Shown: positions 51,786 to 61,748, counted from the first letter of the stretch. The stretch is 64,000 nt of DNA from CAVZOY01 sp963777095 (GCA_963777095.1 CAVZOY010000004.1:124001-188000), one strand, 5' to 3'. Made by a program: numbers and translations. The notes: generated by a model not told the origin, from the letters alone.

Positions 51786-52370
51786 TCAGCCCCGCGCGTC
51801 CTTGCAGATGCTCGTGGTGCGGCGCAGGTCGCCGACGCCCTCGGTGAGGTAGGCCGTGACGTCCAGTGCGGGGATCCGAACGGTGATGCGCCCGCTCACC
51901 TCGGCCTGGCGGATGGCCGTCTTCACCCGGCAGCCGTCCAGGGAGAAGCGGTCGTGGGCGACCCGGCCGAAGCCGTCCCACTCCACGTCGACCCTCACGT
52001 GGGCGACCACGCCCTCCGGGGGCAGTTCGGGCCCGCCGCAGAGAAGAGTCGTCCTGCCTTCCGCCTCCGCCTCCCGGAGCCGCTGCAGCTCGGCATCGAT
52101 CTGCGGGCCCTCGAAGCACTCGAAGAACGAGGTCGCGGTCGAGCCGAAGATCTCGACCCCGGCGAAGGCGTCCCGGTCGGGCGGATCGAAGACGCTCAGG
52201 ATCACGCCCAGCTCGCCGTCCGGCGCCGAGAGCGAGCCGATGGCCGAGCCTTCGACCGTGCGCGTTCCCCCGTGGGCAGTGGCCGGAACGGCGCCCACGA
52301 CGACCATCGCGGCACCCAGGACGGCGCATCCGGCGACCGCGGTCGCGCGGCGGGCTGTCGTGGGCCTCAT
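51786..52370 (-). CDS. Secreted hypothetical protein
   Basis: 194-residue exported protein. Signal peptide MRPTTARRATAVAGCAVLGA... cleaved near ATAHG. The mature part alternates beta-strand-like stretches (GSLSAPDGELGVILSVFDPP, AHVRVDVEWDGFGRVAHDRF) with Cys in FECFEG, LLCGGP, DGCRV and ICKDARG, which may form two disulphides. No family recognised. Confidence 0.75.
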   Translation of the reverse strand: MRPTTARRATAVAGCAVLGAAMVVVGAVPATAHGGTRTVEGSAIGSLSAPDGELGVILSVFDPPDRDAFAGVEIFGSTATSFFECFEGPQIDAELQRLREAEAEGRTTLLCGGPELPPEGVVAHVRVDVEWDGFGRVAHDRFSLDGCRVKTAIRQAEVSGRITVRIPALDVTAYLTEGVGDLRRTTSICKDARG

Positions 52371-52474
52371 TCGCTGTGCCTCCTCCCGTGCGGGGACGTG
52401 CCGACGCGTCCCGTCCCCGCAGGGTGGCACTTCCGGGTCGGCTGCGGGCCGGTGGGAAGCACGGCAGGCGCTCG

Positions 52475-53485
<1,011 letters not shown>

Positions 53486-53588
53486 AGCGCGAATGTAGGT
53501 CGAAGTCCGACACGCCCGCCGCACCGGCCCGAACCAGTCGGTCCGCGGGGCATCCTGCTGGACGCACCCTGCTGAGAGGGATCCGATC

Positions 53589-54662
53589 GTGCACCATCCA
53601 TCCGGGGCGGCCGGGCTGACCGGTGCCGTCTCGACGGCGTCACGACGCACCGCACTGCTCGCGGGGATCACCGCGCTCGTGCTCGCCGCCGCGCTGCTCA
53701 CGTGGTCGAAGTACCTGCCCTACTCGGTCAAGGTGCCCGCCGTCCTGCGCAGCCCCGACCCGGGCGCCTCGATCCTCGACGCCGGCGGTTCGGCCGCGGC
53801 GGTGCCGTCCCTGGCCGCCGGGTGGTCGTTCACCGTCGCCTATCTCGCCGCCGTCTGGAAGGCGCTGGTGGCCGGCCTGGTCGTCGCCGCCGCCGTCCAG
53901 GTGCTCCTCCCGCGGAGCTGGCTGCGCTGTGCGTTCGGGTCGGTGGGTGCGCGCGCCGGCGGCCTGCGCGGCAGCCTCGTCGGCGTCCTCACCCTGATGT
54001 GCTCGTGCTGTGCCGCGCCCGTCGCGGTGGCGCTGCGGCGGGCCCGGACCGGCCTGCCCGCTGCGGTCGGCTTCTGGCTGGGCAACCCGGCACTCAACCC
54101 GGTGGTCATCGTGCTGTTCCTGGCCGTGCTGCCGTGGCAGTGGGGCGTGCTGCGGCTCCTGGCCGGCGTCGTCGTCGTGGCCGTGGGCATCGCGCTGGCC
54201 CGCCTCGAGGAGCGCACGCCAGCAGGGATCGGCCCTCCGCCTCCCGAGATCGCCCCGAGCGGCCCGCTCGTCGTTGCCTACGCCCGCACGCTCGGCGGGC
54301 TCGCGGTGCGGCTGCTGCCCGAGTTCCTCGCCGTCGCGTTCGTGCTCGGCGCCTTCCGGTCCGAGCTGTTCCCGCTGGGGGAGACCTCAGGCGGCACCGT
54401 CGTCCTGGTGCTCGCCCTGGTGGTCGCCGGGCTGCTGCTGCCCGTGCCGACCGGTGGCGAGGTCGCCGTCGTCGCGGTCCTGCTGGCCGCCGGCCTCCCC
54501 GTCGCGGCCGCTGCGGTGCTGGCCGTGACCCTGCCCGTGCTCAGCCTGCCGTCGCTGCTGATGGTCCGGCACGCGTTCCCGCACCGCCTGGTTCTCCGGC
54601 TCGCCTCGGTGACCGCGGCCGTGGGACTGCTGGCCGCCGTCGTGATGCCCGCGGTCGTCTGA
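53589..54662 (+). CDS. Permease, ArsP/DUF318-like
   Basis: 357-residue membrane protein with about eight to ten helices. The motif MCSCCAAPVAVALRRA in a helix and the later WLGNPALNPVVIVL resemble the ArsP/DUF318 permease family, where the helix-borne Cys pair contacts a soft ligand such as an organoarsenical. It lies between selD and tRNA-Sec, so a selenium compound is a plausible substrate; this is inference from position. GTG 53589. The stop is 36 bases before tRNA-Sec. Confidence 0.8.
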   Translation: MHHPSGAAGLTGAVSTASRRTALLAGITALVLAAALLTWSKYLPYSVKVPAVLRSPDPGASILDAGGSAAAVPSLAAGWSFTVAYLAAVWKALVAGLVVAAAVQVLLPRSWLRCAFGSVGARAGGLRGSLVGVLTLMCSCCAAPVAVALRRARTGLPAAVGFWLGNPALNPVVIVLFLAVLPWQWGVLRLLAGVVVVAVGIALARLEERTPAGIGPPPPEIAPSGPLVVAYARTLGGLAVRLLPEFLAVAFVLGAFRSELFPLGETSGGTVVLVLALVVAGLLLPVPTGGEVAVVAVLLAAGLPVAAAAVLAVTLPVLSLPSLLMVRHAFPHRLVLRLASVTAAVGLLAAVVMPAVV

Positions 54663-54698
54663 CCGGGACGGCGCTGCGCGCGGGTTAGGCTCTCCCGC

Positions 54699-54794
54699 GG
54701 AGGCGTCAGGGTGTCTGGTGACCCCCGCGGCCTCTAAAGCCGACGTGACCGAGCATCTCGGTCAGGCGGGTTCGATTCCCGTCCGCCTCCGCCA
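54699..54794 (+). tRNA. selC: tRNA-Sec with anticodon CTA (reads UAG)
   Basis: 96 bases including CCA. Acceptor GGAGGCG pairs with CGCCTCC (seven pairs plus a T-C mismatch at the eighth), discriminator G. The D-arm is long with a four-base loop TGGT, and the variable arm is a perfect seven-pair stem (GACCGAG/CTCGGTC), both tRNA-Sec marks; T-loop TTCGATT. The anticodon loop is CTCTAAA, so the anticodon is CTA, not TCA. It should read UAG. A TAGGCT element ends eight bases before the 5' end. Flanked by selD, a permease, selA and selB. Confidence 0.95.
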
Positions 54795-54819
54795 GCTCTG
54801 CCGCCTACCCTCCGTTCCG

Positions 54820-56140
54820 ATGACCGAGGACCCGGCGGACCTGCGACGGCGGGTACCGCGCACCGATGCGCTGCTCGACGACGCGCGGCTGGCCGCCGCC
54901 GTGGCGCGGCTCGGGCGCGACCTGGTCAAGGACGCCGTCCGCGGTGTGCAGCAGCGCATCCGGGACGGCGAGGTCGCTCCGGAGGACGCCGTCGACGCCG
55001 CACTTGCCGTCCTGCCGGCCCGCGCCGGAAGCCTGCACCCGGTGCTCAACGCGACGGGCGTCCTGGTGCACACGAACCTCGGCCGGGCGCCGCTGTCGAC
55101 CGCCGCCGTCGAGGCGGTCGTCGCCGCCGCGGGCACCACCGACGTCGAGCTCGACCTGGCCACCGGCCGGCGCGGCCCCCGCGGAGAACGCGCGATCGGG
55201 GCGCTGCTCGCCGCCGTGCCGGCCGCGGAGGCGGCGATCGTCGTCAACAACTGCGCCGCCGCACTGGCCCTCGTCGCGACGGCGCTGGGCCAGGGGCGCG
55301 AGCTGGTCATCGCCCGCGGCGAGCTGGTCGAGATCGGCGACGGCTTCCGCATCCCCGACCTGCTCGCCGCCACCGGCGCCCGGCTCCGCGAGGTCGGGAC
55401 CACCAACCGGGTCACCGTCGACGACTACCGCGACGCGCTGGACGACGGCACCGGTGCCGTGCTGAAGGTGCACCCGTCCAACTTCGTCGTCCGCGGCTTC
55501 ACGCGGGCCGTACCGGTGGGAGAGCTGGCCGCGGCCCTCTCCGGCACGGGCGTGCCGCTGGTCGCCGACGTGGGGTCGGGGCTGCTCCGGCCGCACCCGA
55601 CGCTGCCCGACGAGCCGGACCTGCAGAGCACGCTCGCGGACGGCGCGGACCTGGCGCTGGCCAGCGGGGACAAGCTGCTCGGCGGTCCGCAGGCCGGCCT
55701 GGTTCTGGGCAGGGCCGACCTCGTGCAGCGGCTGCGCAGGCACCCGCTCTACCGGGCGCTCCGGGTGGACAAGACAACCCTGGCTGCCCTCGAGGCGACG
55801 CTCCGCGGTCCCGCGACGCCGGTGGCCCGGATGCTCGCGGCCGACCCGGCCGAGCTGCGGCGGCGGGCCGGTGCGCTGGCCGCGCGACTCTGCGCGGCCG
55901 GCCTCGACGCGGTCGCCGTCGACAGCGAGGCGCGGGTGGGCGGGGGAGGGGCACCCGAGCACCCGTTGCCCAGCGCCGCGGTGTCGCTGCCCGTCGGATC
56001 TCGCCGAGCCCCTGCGCCGCGGCCGCCGCCCGGTGGTGGGCCGGGTCGAGGACGAGCGCACGCTGCTCGACGTCCGCAGCGTCCTGCCCGAGGACGACGA
56101 CGCCCTGGCCGAGGCCGTCCTGGAGGTGGCCCGTCGGTGA
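54820..56140 (+). CDS. selA: L-seryl-tRNA(Sec) selenium transferase (one frameshift)
   Basis: PLP enzyme that turns Ser-tRNA-Sec into Sec-tRNA-Sec. About 440 residues. Lys285 in LASGDKLLGGPQAG binds PLP; VLNATGVLVHTNLGRAPLS, VVNNCAAALAL and HPSNFVVRGF are hallmarks. One extra base near 55997 (GTCGGATCTC for expected GTCGATCTC) moves the last 48 codons (DLAEPLRRGRRPVVGRVEDE...) out of frame; they end at 56140. As written, the shifted frame runs straight into selB. ATG 54820 lies eight bases after TACCCT and 25 bases after tRNA-Sec. Confidence 0.93.
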
Positions 56141-57897
56141 CCGGAACCGGCATGGCGGTGATCGCCACCGCGGGTCACGTCGACCACGGCAAGTCCGCCC
56201 TCGTCCGCGCCCTCACCGGCATGGAGCCCGACCGGTGGGAGGAGGAGCGCCGGCGCGGGCTGACCATCGACCTCGGCTTCGCCTGGACGACGCTGCCCTC
56301 GGGTCGGCGGCTGGCGATCGTCGACGTCCCGGGCCACGAGCGCTTCGTGGGCAACATGCTGGCCGGTGTCGGCTCCGTGCCCGCCGCGCTCGTGGTCGTG
56401 GCCGCGGACGACGGCTGGTCGGCGCAGACGGCGGAGCACGTGGCGGTCCTCGACGCGCTCGGCGTGCGGCACGCCCTCCTCGCCGTCACCAAGGCCGACA
56501 TCGCCGACGCCGCCCCGGTGCTCGCCGACGCGCGCGAGCGGCTGCGCCGGACGTCGATGGGCGAGGTGCCGGCCGTCGCGGTCAGCTCGGTCACCGGAGC
56601 CGGACTGCCCGAGCTCACCGCGGCGCTGGAGGACCTGGTCGCCGGCCTGCCGCCCGCTGACACGGCGGCGCCGGTACGGCTGTGGATCGACCGGGCGTTC
56701 ACCATCCGCGGTGCCGGCACCGTCGTCACCGGCACGCTGGCCGCCGGCTCCGTCGCGGTCGGCGACCGGCTGGCGCTCGGCGACCGCGAGGTGGTCGTCC
56801 GCGGCCTGCAGTCCTTGGGGACGGCGACCGATCGGCTGGCCGCCACCGCCCGCGTCGCCCTGAACCTGCGCGGCGTCGCCGTCGACGAGCTGCACCGGGG
56901 CGACGCGTTGCTGACGCCCGGCGCCTTCCGGGCCACGGACCTGGTCGACGTCACGCTGCTGTCGCCGCCCGAGGTCTCGCTGCCCGCGGAGCTGGTGGTG
57001 CACGTCGGATCGGCGACCGTGGGCGCGCGCCTGCGGCCGCTGCACGGCGCGGCGGTGCGACTGCGGCTGGCTGCGCCGTTGCCCCTGCGCGTGGGGGATC
57101 GGCTGCTGCTCCGCGATCCCGGCGCGCGCCGCGTCATGGGCGCCGACGTCCGCGACGTCGATCCGCCCGAGCTCCGGCGGCGGGGTGCGGCTCGTACCCG
57201 CGCGGCCGAGCTGGCCGTGCAGGGCACCGGCGTGGCGGGTGCCGCCGCCGACCTGGCCCGCCGCCGGGTGGTGCGCACCGCGGAATTCGCGGCCATGGGC
57301 TGGCCGGTGCCGCCCCACGCCACCCAGCTCGGACCGTGGCTGCTCGCCCCCGGCCTGGTCGACGGGCTCACCACTCGGCTCCCCGCGGTCGTGGCGGCGT
57401 GGCGGTCGCAGCACCCGCTGGAGGCCGGACCACCGGTCGAGGTGGTCCGCCGCGAACTGGACCTGCCCGCGCCCGACCTGGTCCCGGCGCTGGTGCACCC
57501 GCCGCTCGCGCTGCGCGAGGGACGCGTCGTCGAGGCCACGGCGGCCCTGCCGGAGCCGGTACGGCGGGCGGTCGACGCCGTCCGGGCCCGGCTCGCCGCC
57601 GACCCGTTCGCGGCGCCCGAGGCCGGAGACCTGGCCGCGGCCGGGCTCGGTCCGCGCGAGCTCGCCGCGGCCGTGCGGGACGGTCGCCTGGTCCGGATCG
57701 CCGACGGCATCTACCTGGCGCCGGGGATCGAGGAGGAGGCGCGGGCGCGGCTGGCGGCCCTGCCCCAGCCGTTCACCCTGAGCCAGGCGCGGCAGGCGTG
57801 GGGGACCAGCCGGCGGGTCGCCGTCCCCCTCGCCGAGTGGCTCGACGCCCGGGGGATCACGCGGCGGCTCCCGGACGCGACCCGCGTCCTCCGCTGA
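56137..57897 (+). CDS. selB: Selenocysteine-specific elongation factor
   Basis: Delivers Sec-tRNA-Sec to the ribosome at a recoded stop codon and reads the SECIS hairpin. 586 residues. G1 GHVDHGKS (13-20), DLGFAW switch I, DVPGHERFVGNML switch II, TKADIAD G4. The C-terminal third holds winged-helix repeats that bind SECIS. GTG 56137 overlaps the repaired selA stop; ATG 56152 is an alternative. It must work with UAG-programmed SECIS here. No selenoprotein gene is in the window. Confidence 0.95.
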   Translation: MTGTGMAVIATAGHVDHGKSALVRALTGMEPDRWEEERRRGLTIDLGFAWTTLPSGRRLAIVDVPGHERFVGNMLAGVGSVPAALVVVAADDGWSAQTAEHVAVLDALGVRHALLAVTKADIADAAPVLADARERLRRTSMGEVPAVAVSSVTGAGLPELTAALEDLVAGLPPADTAAPVRLWIDRAFTIRGAGTVVTGTLAAGSVAVGDRLALGDREVVVRGLQSLGTATDRLAATARVALNLRGVAVDELHRGDALLTPGAFRATDLVDVTLLSPPEVSLPAELVVHVGSATVGARLRPLHGAAVRLRLAAPLPLRVGDRLLLRDPGARRVMGADVRDVDPPELRRRGAARTRAAELAVQGTGVAGAAADLARRRVVRTAEFAAMGWPVPPHATQLGPWLLAPGLVDGLTTRLPAVVAAWRSQHPLEAGPPVEVVRRELDLPAPDLVPALVHPPLALREGRVVEATAALPEPVRRAVDAVRARLAADPFAAPEAGDLAAAGLGPRELAAAVRDGRLVRIADGIYLAPGIEEEARARLAALPQPFTLSQARQAWGTSRRVAVPLAEWLDARGITRRLPDATRVLR

Positions 57898-57924
57898 CCC
57901 CGACCGGCACCGGGTGTCGTTCGG

Positions 57925-57968
57925 GCAGCTTGTGCTCTGCACACAGGTGTGTGCAGAGCACAAGCTGC
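57925..57968. terminator. Perfect 21-base hairpin after selB
   Basis: The arms 57925-57945 and 57948-57968 are exact complements with a two-base centre (GG). It lies between two convergent stops (selB and the enoyl-CoA hydratase gene), so it probably ends both transcripts; there is no T-run. Its length and perfection exceed what termination needs. Confidence 0.7.
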
Positions 57969-58009
57969 GGCGAGGACACCCCCTCGACCGGCCCTGGGCC
58001 GGGCCTGGC

Positions 58010-58781
58010 TCAGTCCTGCGACGGCACCCACCGGGCAGCACGCTTCTCGCGGAACGCCGCGATGCCCTCCTGCCCCTCCTCGCCGGCGAACCGGCCGGCC
58101 GAGAGATCCAGCAGCGCGTCGAACTCGAGCCGCTCGGCGCCCGCGCGCAGCAGGCGCTTGGTCTCCGCCAGGGCGTCGGGGGCGCCGGCCGTGAGGTGGA
58201 CCAGCTGCGCGCGCACCTCGGCGTCGACGTCGGCGTCGGGCACCACCAGGTCGACCAGCCCGCCGGCGGCGGCGATGTCCGCGTCGAAGACCTGACCCGT
58301 CAGCATCAGCCGGTGCGCGACGTTGCGCACCATCCGCGGCAGCACGACGGCGGAGATGACCGCCGGCACCAGGCCGAGCCGCACCTCGGAGAACGCGAAG
58401 GTCGCCGAGGCGCCGGCGACGACGACGTCGCAGGCGGCGAGCAGCCCGATCCCGCCGGCCCGCGCCGTGCCGCGGACGACCGCGACCACCGGCTTGGGCG
58501 AGGACCAGAGCGTCTGCAGCAGCTCCGGGAACTCGCGCACGCCCTGGTCCTCGGACGCGCCGCCGGAGGCCTCGCGCAGGTCCATCCCGGAGCAGAACAC
58601 CCGGCCGGTGTGGTCGAGCACGATCACCCGGACGGCGTCGTCGGCGAGCGCGTCGGCCAGCGCCGCCGCGCAGCTGCGCGCGCATCCGACGCGACAGCGC
58701 GTTGCGGTCGGCGGGGGAGTCGAGGGTCAGCGTCGCCACCCCGCGCGCGACCGTGACCTGCAGCACCTGGGCGTCGTCCAC
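58010..58781 (-). CDS. Enoyl-CoA hydratase family protein (one frameshift)
   Basis: About 256 residues. Crotonase fold: LQVTVARGVATLTLDSPADRNALS opening, CSGMDLRE, the oxyanion part ARAGGIGLLAACDVVVA and LGLVPAVIS. A shift near 58672 separates NALSRRM from DDAVRVIVLDHTGR. Ala/Gly replace the usual acid residues at one or both catalytic positions, so it might be an isomerase or other crotonase rather than a hydratase. GTG 58781. Divergent from hemW. Confidence 0.85.
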
Positions 58782-58829
58782 CCCGGCATCGTGCCCGGTG
58801 CCCTCCGCGGCGCGGCACACTGGGAGCAG

Positions 58830-60071
58830 ATGAACGCCCCGACCACCCTGCTGCCGGCGCCGTCCGCACCGGCGGACCGCCTCGGCCCCGACTGGCTGCC
58901 CGAGCCGGCCCGCGCGGACCTCGCCCGCACGCCGTTCGGGCTCTACGTGCACGTCCCGTTCTGCGCGACCCGCTGCGGCTACTGCGACTTCAACACCTAC
59001 ACGTCCGAGGAGCTCGGCCCGGGCGCGAACCGCGCCGAGTACGCCGCGACGGCCATCGCCGAGCTGCGGGCGGCCGCGGCCGTCCTCGGTCCCGAGCCGC
59101 CGACCGTGTCCACGGTGTTCGTCGGCGGAGGCACGCCCACCCTGCTGCCGGCCGACGACCTGGCCGCCGTCCTCGCCGCGGTCGCGGGAGCTGTTCCCGG
59201 TCGCGCCGGACGTCGAGGTGACCACCGAGGCCAACCCCGAATCGGTGACCCCGGCCAGCCTGGCCCGCCTGCGGGAGGCCGGCTTCACCCGGCTCAGCCT
59301 GGGCATGCAGTCGGCCGCCGAGCACGTGCTCGCCGTGCTCGACCGGCGGCACACGCCGGGCCGCGCCGTCGAGGCCGCGCACGAGGCCCGCGCGGCCGGC
59401 TTCGAACACGTCAACCTCGACCTGATCTACGGCACGCCGGGGGAGACCGACGCCGACTGGGCGGCCTCGCTCGACGCCGTCCTCGCCGCACCCGTCGACC
59501 ACGTCTCGGCCTACGCGCTGATCGTCGAGGAGGGCACCCGGCTGGCGCGGCGGATCCGCCGCGGCGAGCTGCCGATGACGGACGACGACGTGCTCGCCGA
59601 CCGCTACGTGCAGGCCGACACCACGCTGCGCGCCCACGGCTTCGACTGGTACGAGGTCTCCAACTGGTCGACCTCGGTCGACGCCCGCTGCCGGCACAAC
59701 GAGCTCTACTGGGCCAACGCGAACTGGTGGGGCGTCGGACCGGGCGCGCACAGCCACGTCGGCGGTGTCCGCTGGTGGAACGTCAAGCACCCCGCCGCCT
59801 ACGCCGACCGGCTGGTGCGCGGGGAGAGCCCGGCGGCCGACCGGGAGGTCCTGACCGACGCCGACCGGGCGCTGGAGACCGTGATGCTCGGCCTGCGGTT
59901 GCGCGAGGGTCTGCCGCTCGACCGGCTCTCGCGCCGCGGGACGGCAGCGGGCGTCGGACGCCGTCGTCCGCGGGCTGCTCGACCCGGCCGTCCGCCGAGG
60001 CGGGGCGCGCCGTGCTGACCGACCGCGGCCGGCTGCTCGCCGACGCCGTCGTCCGCGACCTGACCGACTAG
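58830..60071 (+). CDS. hemW: HemW radical SAM heme chaperone (frameshifted)
   Basis: About 413 residues. Cys45, Cys49 and Cys52 in CATRCGYC bind the iron-sulphur cluster; the HVPFCATRCGYCDFNTYT stretch and GQ-like SLGMQSAAEHVL mark HemW. It was long annotated as oxygen-independent coproporphyrinogen oxidase, but HemW-type members bind heme. Shifts lie near 59188, 59940 and 59990. ATG 58830 follows CACACT by eight bases. It ends in TAG that overlaps the stop of the convergent gene. Confidence 0.9.
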   Translation: MNAPTTLLPAPSAPADRLGPDWLPEPARADLARTPFGLYVHVPFCATRCGYCDFNTYTSEELGPGANRAEYAATAIAELRAAAAVLGPEPPTVSTVFVGGGTPTLLPADDLAAVLAAVAGAVPGRAGRRGDHRGQPRIGDPGQPGPPAGGRLHPAQPGHAVGRRARARRARPAAHAGPRRRGRARGPRGRLRTRQPRPDLRHAGGDRRRLGGLARRRPRRTRRPRLGLRADRRGGHPAGAADPPRRAADDGRRRARRPLRAGRHHAARPRLRLVRGLQLVDLGRRPLPAQRALLGQRELVGRRTGRAQPRRRCPLVERQAPRRLRRPAGARGEPGGRPGGPDRRRPGAGDRDARPAVARGSAARPALAPRDGSGRRTPSSAGCSTRPSAEAGRAVLTDRGRLLADAVVRDLTD

Positions 60072-60457
60072 AAGCGGCGGGTAGGCACCGGGGGCTGGGG
60101 CTGCGCCGGGATGGCGGCCGTGCTCGGACCGCTCGGCGGCTCCATCGCCGCCGTGGCCGGCGACGCGGACACCGACAGCGAGTCCAGGTCCAGTACCCGC
60201 ACGTGGATGACGTTGCGCTGCTGCAGCGCCGACCGCAGCGCCCGGTGCAGCCCGTCCTCCAGGTAGAGCTCGCCCTGCCACTGCACCGCGTGCGGGAAGA
60301 GGTCGCCGTAGAACGTCGAGTCGTCCGCGAGCAGCGCGTCGAGCGCCAGCTCCTTCTTCGTGGTGATCAGCGTGTCCAGCCGCACCTGCCGGGGCGGCAC
60401 CGCGGCCCAGTCCCGCGTGGACAGGCCGTGGTCGGGATAGGGACGGCCGTTGCGCAC
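60068..60457 (-). CDS. Conserved actinobacterial hypothetical protein
   Basis: 129 residues. MRNGRPYPDHGLSTRDWAAV, then a core with LDTLITTKKELALDALLADD and FYGDLFPHAVQWQGELYLEDGLHRALRSAL, followed by a Pro-rich tail. A similar protein sits next to hrcA in Streptomyces and relatives. The ELYLEDGLHRALR segment recalls ParB/Srx-like domains, but function is unknown. GTG 60457. Stop TAG shares a CTAG with hemW. Confidence 0.75.
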   Translation of the reverse strand: MRNGRPYPDHGLSTRDWAAVPPRQVRLDTLITTKKELALDALLADDSTFYGDLFPHAVQWQGELYLEDGLHRALRSALQQRNVIHVRVLDLDSLSVSASPATAAMEPPSGPSTAAIPAQPQPPVPTRRF

Positions 60458-60619
60458 CGCTTTGAAGATCAGGGCGACCGACCTCCGCTCGTGGCCCCGC
60501 GGTCGCCGTACCGGCGGGGCGTGCCGACCCGGTCACCCTATCGGCCGACCAGGTGAGCCGCCGTCGCACCGGTGGGGGAGCCCGCCGCGAGCCCCGCGAC
60601 GGCCGGACGCCGCCGCCCG

Positions 60620-60625
60620 TATGCT
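60620..60625 (+). promoter_or_regulatory. hrcA promoter -10 element
   Basis: TATGCT immediately upstream of the CIRCE inverted repeat. A polymerase bound here would overlap HrcA bound at CIRCE, giving direct repression. Confidence 0.6.
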
Positions 60626-60627
60626 TG

Positions 60628-60654
60628 CTGGCACTCCGTCCGTGCGAGTGCCAG
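60628..60654. promoter_or_regulatory. CIRCE operator (HrcA binding site)
   Basis: CTGGCACTC, nine bases, then GAGTGCCAG: a perfect nine-base inverted repeat, differing from the TTAGCACTC-N9-GAGTGCTAA consensus only in the outer bases. It lies 63 bases before hrcA, so HrcA controls its own operon with dnaJ2. Confidence 0.95.
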
Positions 60655-60716
60655 CCCGTCGAGGTGGTTGTCCCGCCCGCCGCACGGCGCGTCGAAGTCC
60701 GGGGAGGTGTCAGGGC

Positions 60717-61733
60717 GTGGCGCACGACGAACGCCGCCTGGAGGTCCTGCGCGCGATCGTCCAGGACTACGTGTCGACGAACGACCCGGTCGGCAGCAAG
60801 GCTCTCGCCGAGCGGCACGACCTGGGGGTCAGCCCGGCGACGATCCGCAACGACATGGCCGTGCTCGAGGAGCAGGGCTACATCGCCCAGCCGCACACCA
60901 GCGCCGGCCGCGTGCCCACCGACAAGGGCTACCGGCTCTTCGTCGACCGGCTGTCGGCGGTCAAGCCGTTGTCGCCGGCCGAGCGGCGGGCGATCGAGCG
61001 GTTCCTGGACGGCGCGGTCGACCTGCACGACGTGCTGAGCCGCACGGTGCGACTGCTCGCCCAGCTCACCCGTCAGGTCGCCGTCATCCAGTACCCGACG
61101 CTGGCGCGCAGCGCCGTCCGCCACCTGGAGGTCGTGCAGGTGGCCGCCGCCCGGCTGCTGCTGGTGCTGATCACCGACACCGGCCGGGTCGAGCAGCGGG
61201 TCGTCGAGAGCCCGGTGGACGTCGACGCCGAGTCCGTCGCCGAGCTGCGGACGCTGCTCAACGCGACCTTCTCCGGCGCCCGGCTCGGCGAGGCGGGCGG
61301 CAGGGTGCCCGAGCTGCTCGACACCGCACCCCCGCACCTGCGCGGCCTGCTCGCGGCGCTCAGCGCGGCCCTGGTCGAGACCCTGGTCGAGCCGGGGGAG
61401 GACCGGCTGATGATCGGCGGCACCGCCAACCTGGCCCGTGCGCTGGACTTCTCCAGCAGCCTGCGGCCGGTACTGGAGGCGCTGGAAGAACAGGTCGTGG
61501 TGCTGCGGTTGATCGGAGCGGTCGACGCGGGCACCGTGCTGGTCCGCATCGGCGAGGAGAACGCCCACGAGTCGCTGACCGGTGCATCGGTCGTGTCCGT
61601 GGGGTACGGCTCCGGGGACCGCTCGTTCGGCGGACTCGGCGTCGTCGGCCCGACCCGCATGGACTACCCAGGCAACATGGCCGCGGTCCGCGCCGTGGCC
61701 CGCTACGTCGGCCACCTGCTGGCCGAGAGCTGA
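60717..61733 (+). CDS. hrcA: Heat-inducible transcription repressor HrcA
   Basis: 338-residue repressor of heat-shock genes that binds CIRCE. Winged helix with SPATIRNDMAVLEEQGYIAQPHTSAGRVPT, then a long HrcA domain ending DYPGNMAAVRAVARYV. GTG 60717 has GGGGAGG upstream, unlike the leaderless genes around it. Operon with dnaJ2 and rsmE. Confidence 0.96.
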   Translation: MAHDERRLEVLRAIVQDYVSTNDPVGSKALAERHDLGVSPATIRNDMAVLEEQGYIAQPHTSAGRVPTDKGYRLFVDRLSAVKPLSPAERRAIERFLDGAVDLHDVLSRTVRLLAQLTRQVAVIQYPTLARSAVRHLEVVQVAAARLLLVLITDTGRVEQRVVESPVDVDAESVAELRTLLNATFSGARLGEAGGRVPELLDTAPPHLRGLLAALSAALVETLVEPGEDRLMIGGTANLARALDFSSSLRPVLEALEEQVVVLRLIGAVDAGTVLVRIGEENAHESLTGASVVSVGYGSGDRSFGGLGVVGPTRMDYPGNMAAVRAVARYVGHLLAES

Positions 61734-61748
61734 GGCGAAGACAACTCG

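Noticed and set aside
53560..53589. TPP riboswitch upstream of the permease (CTGAGA-like sequence)
   Set aside because: Only the short CTGAGA core is present; no matching second motif or stem structure can be seen in the 100-base gap.
54820..57897. Genuine SelA-SelB fusion protein
   Set aside because: The join region is out-of-frame-like and the other frame encodes a proper SelA end with a natural overlap; a one-base error explains it better.
54805..58041. Very long minus-strand open frame opposite selA/selB
   Set aside because: The translation is His/Arg/Gly/Gln-rich with no family motifs, as antisense frames in GC-rich genes usually are; the plus-strand genes have clear catalytic motifs.
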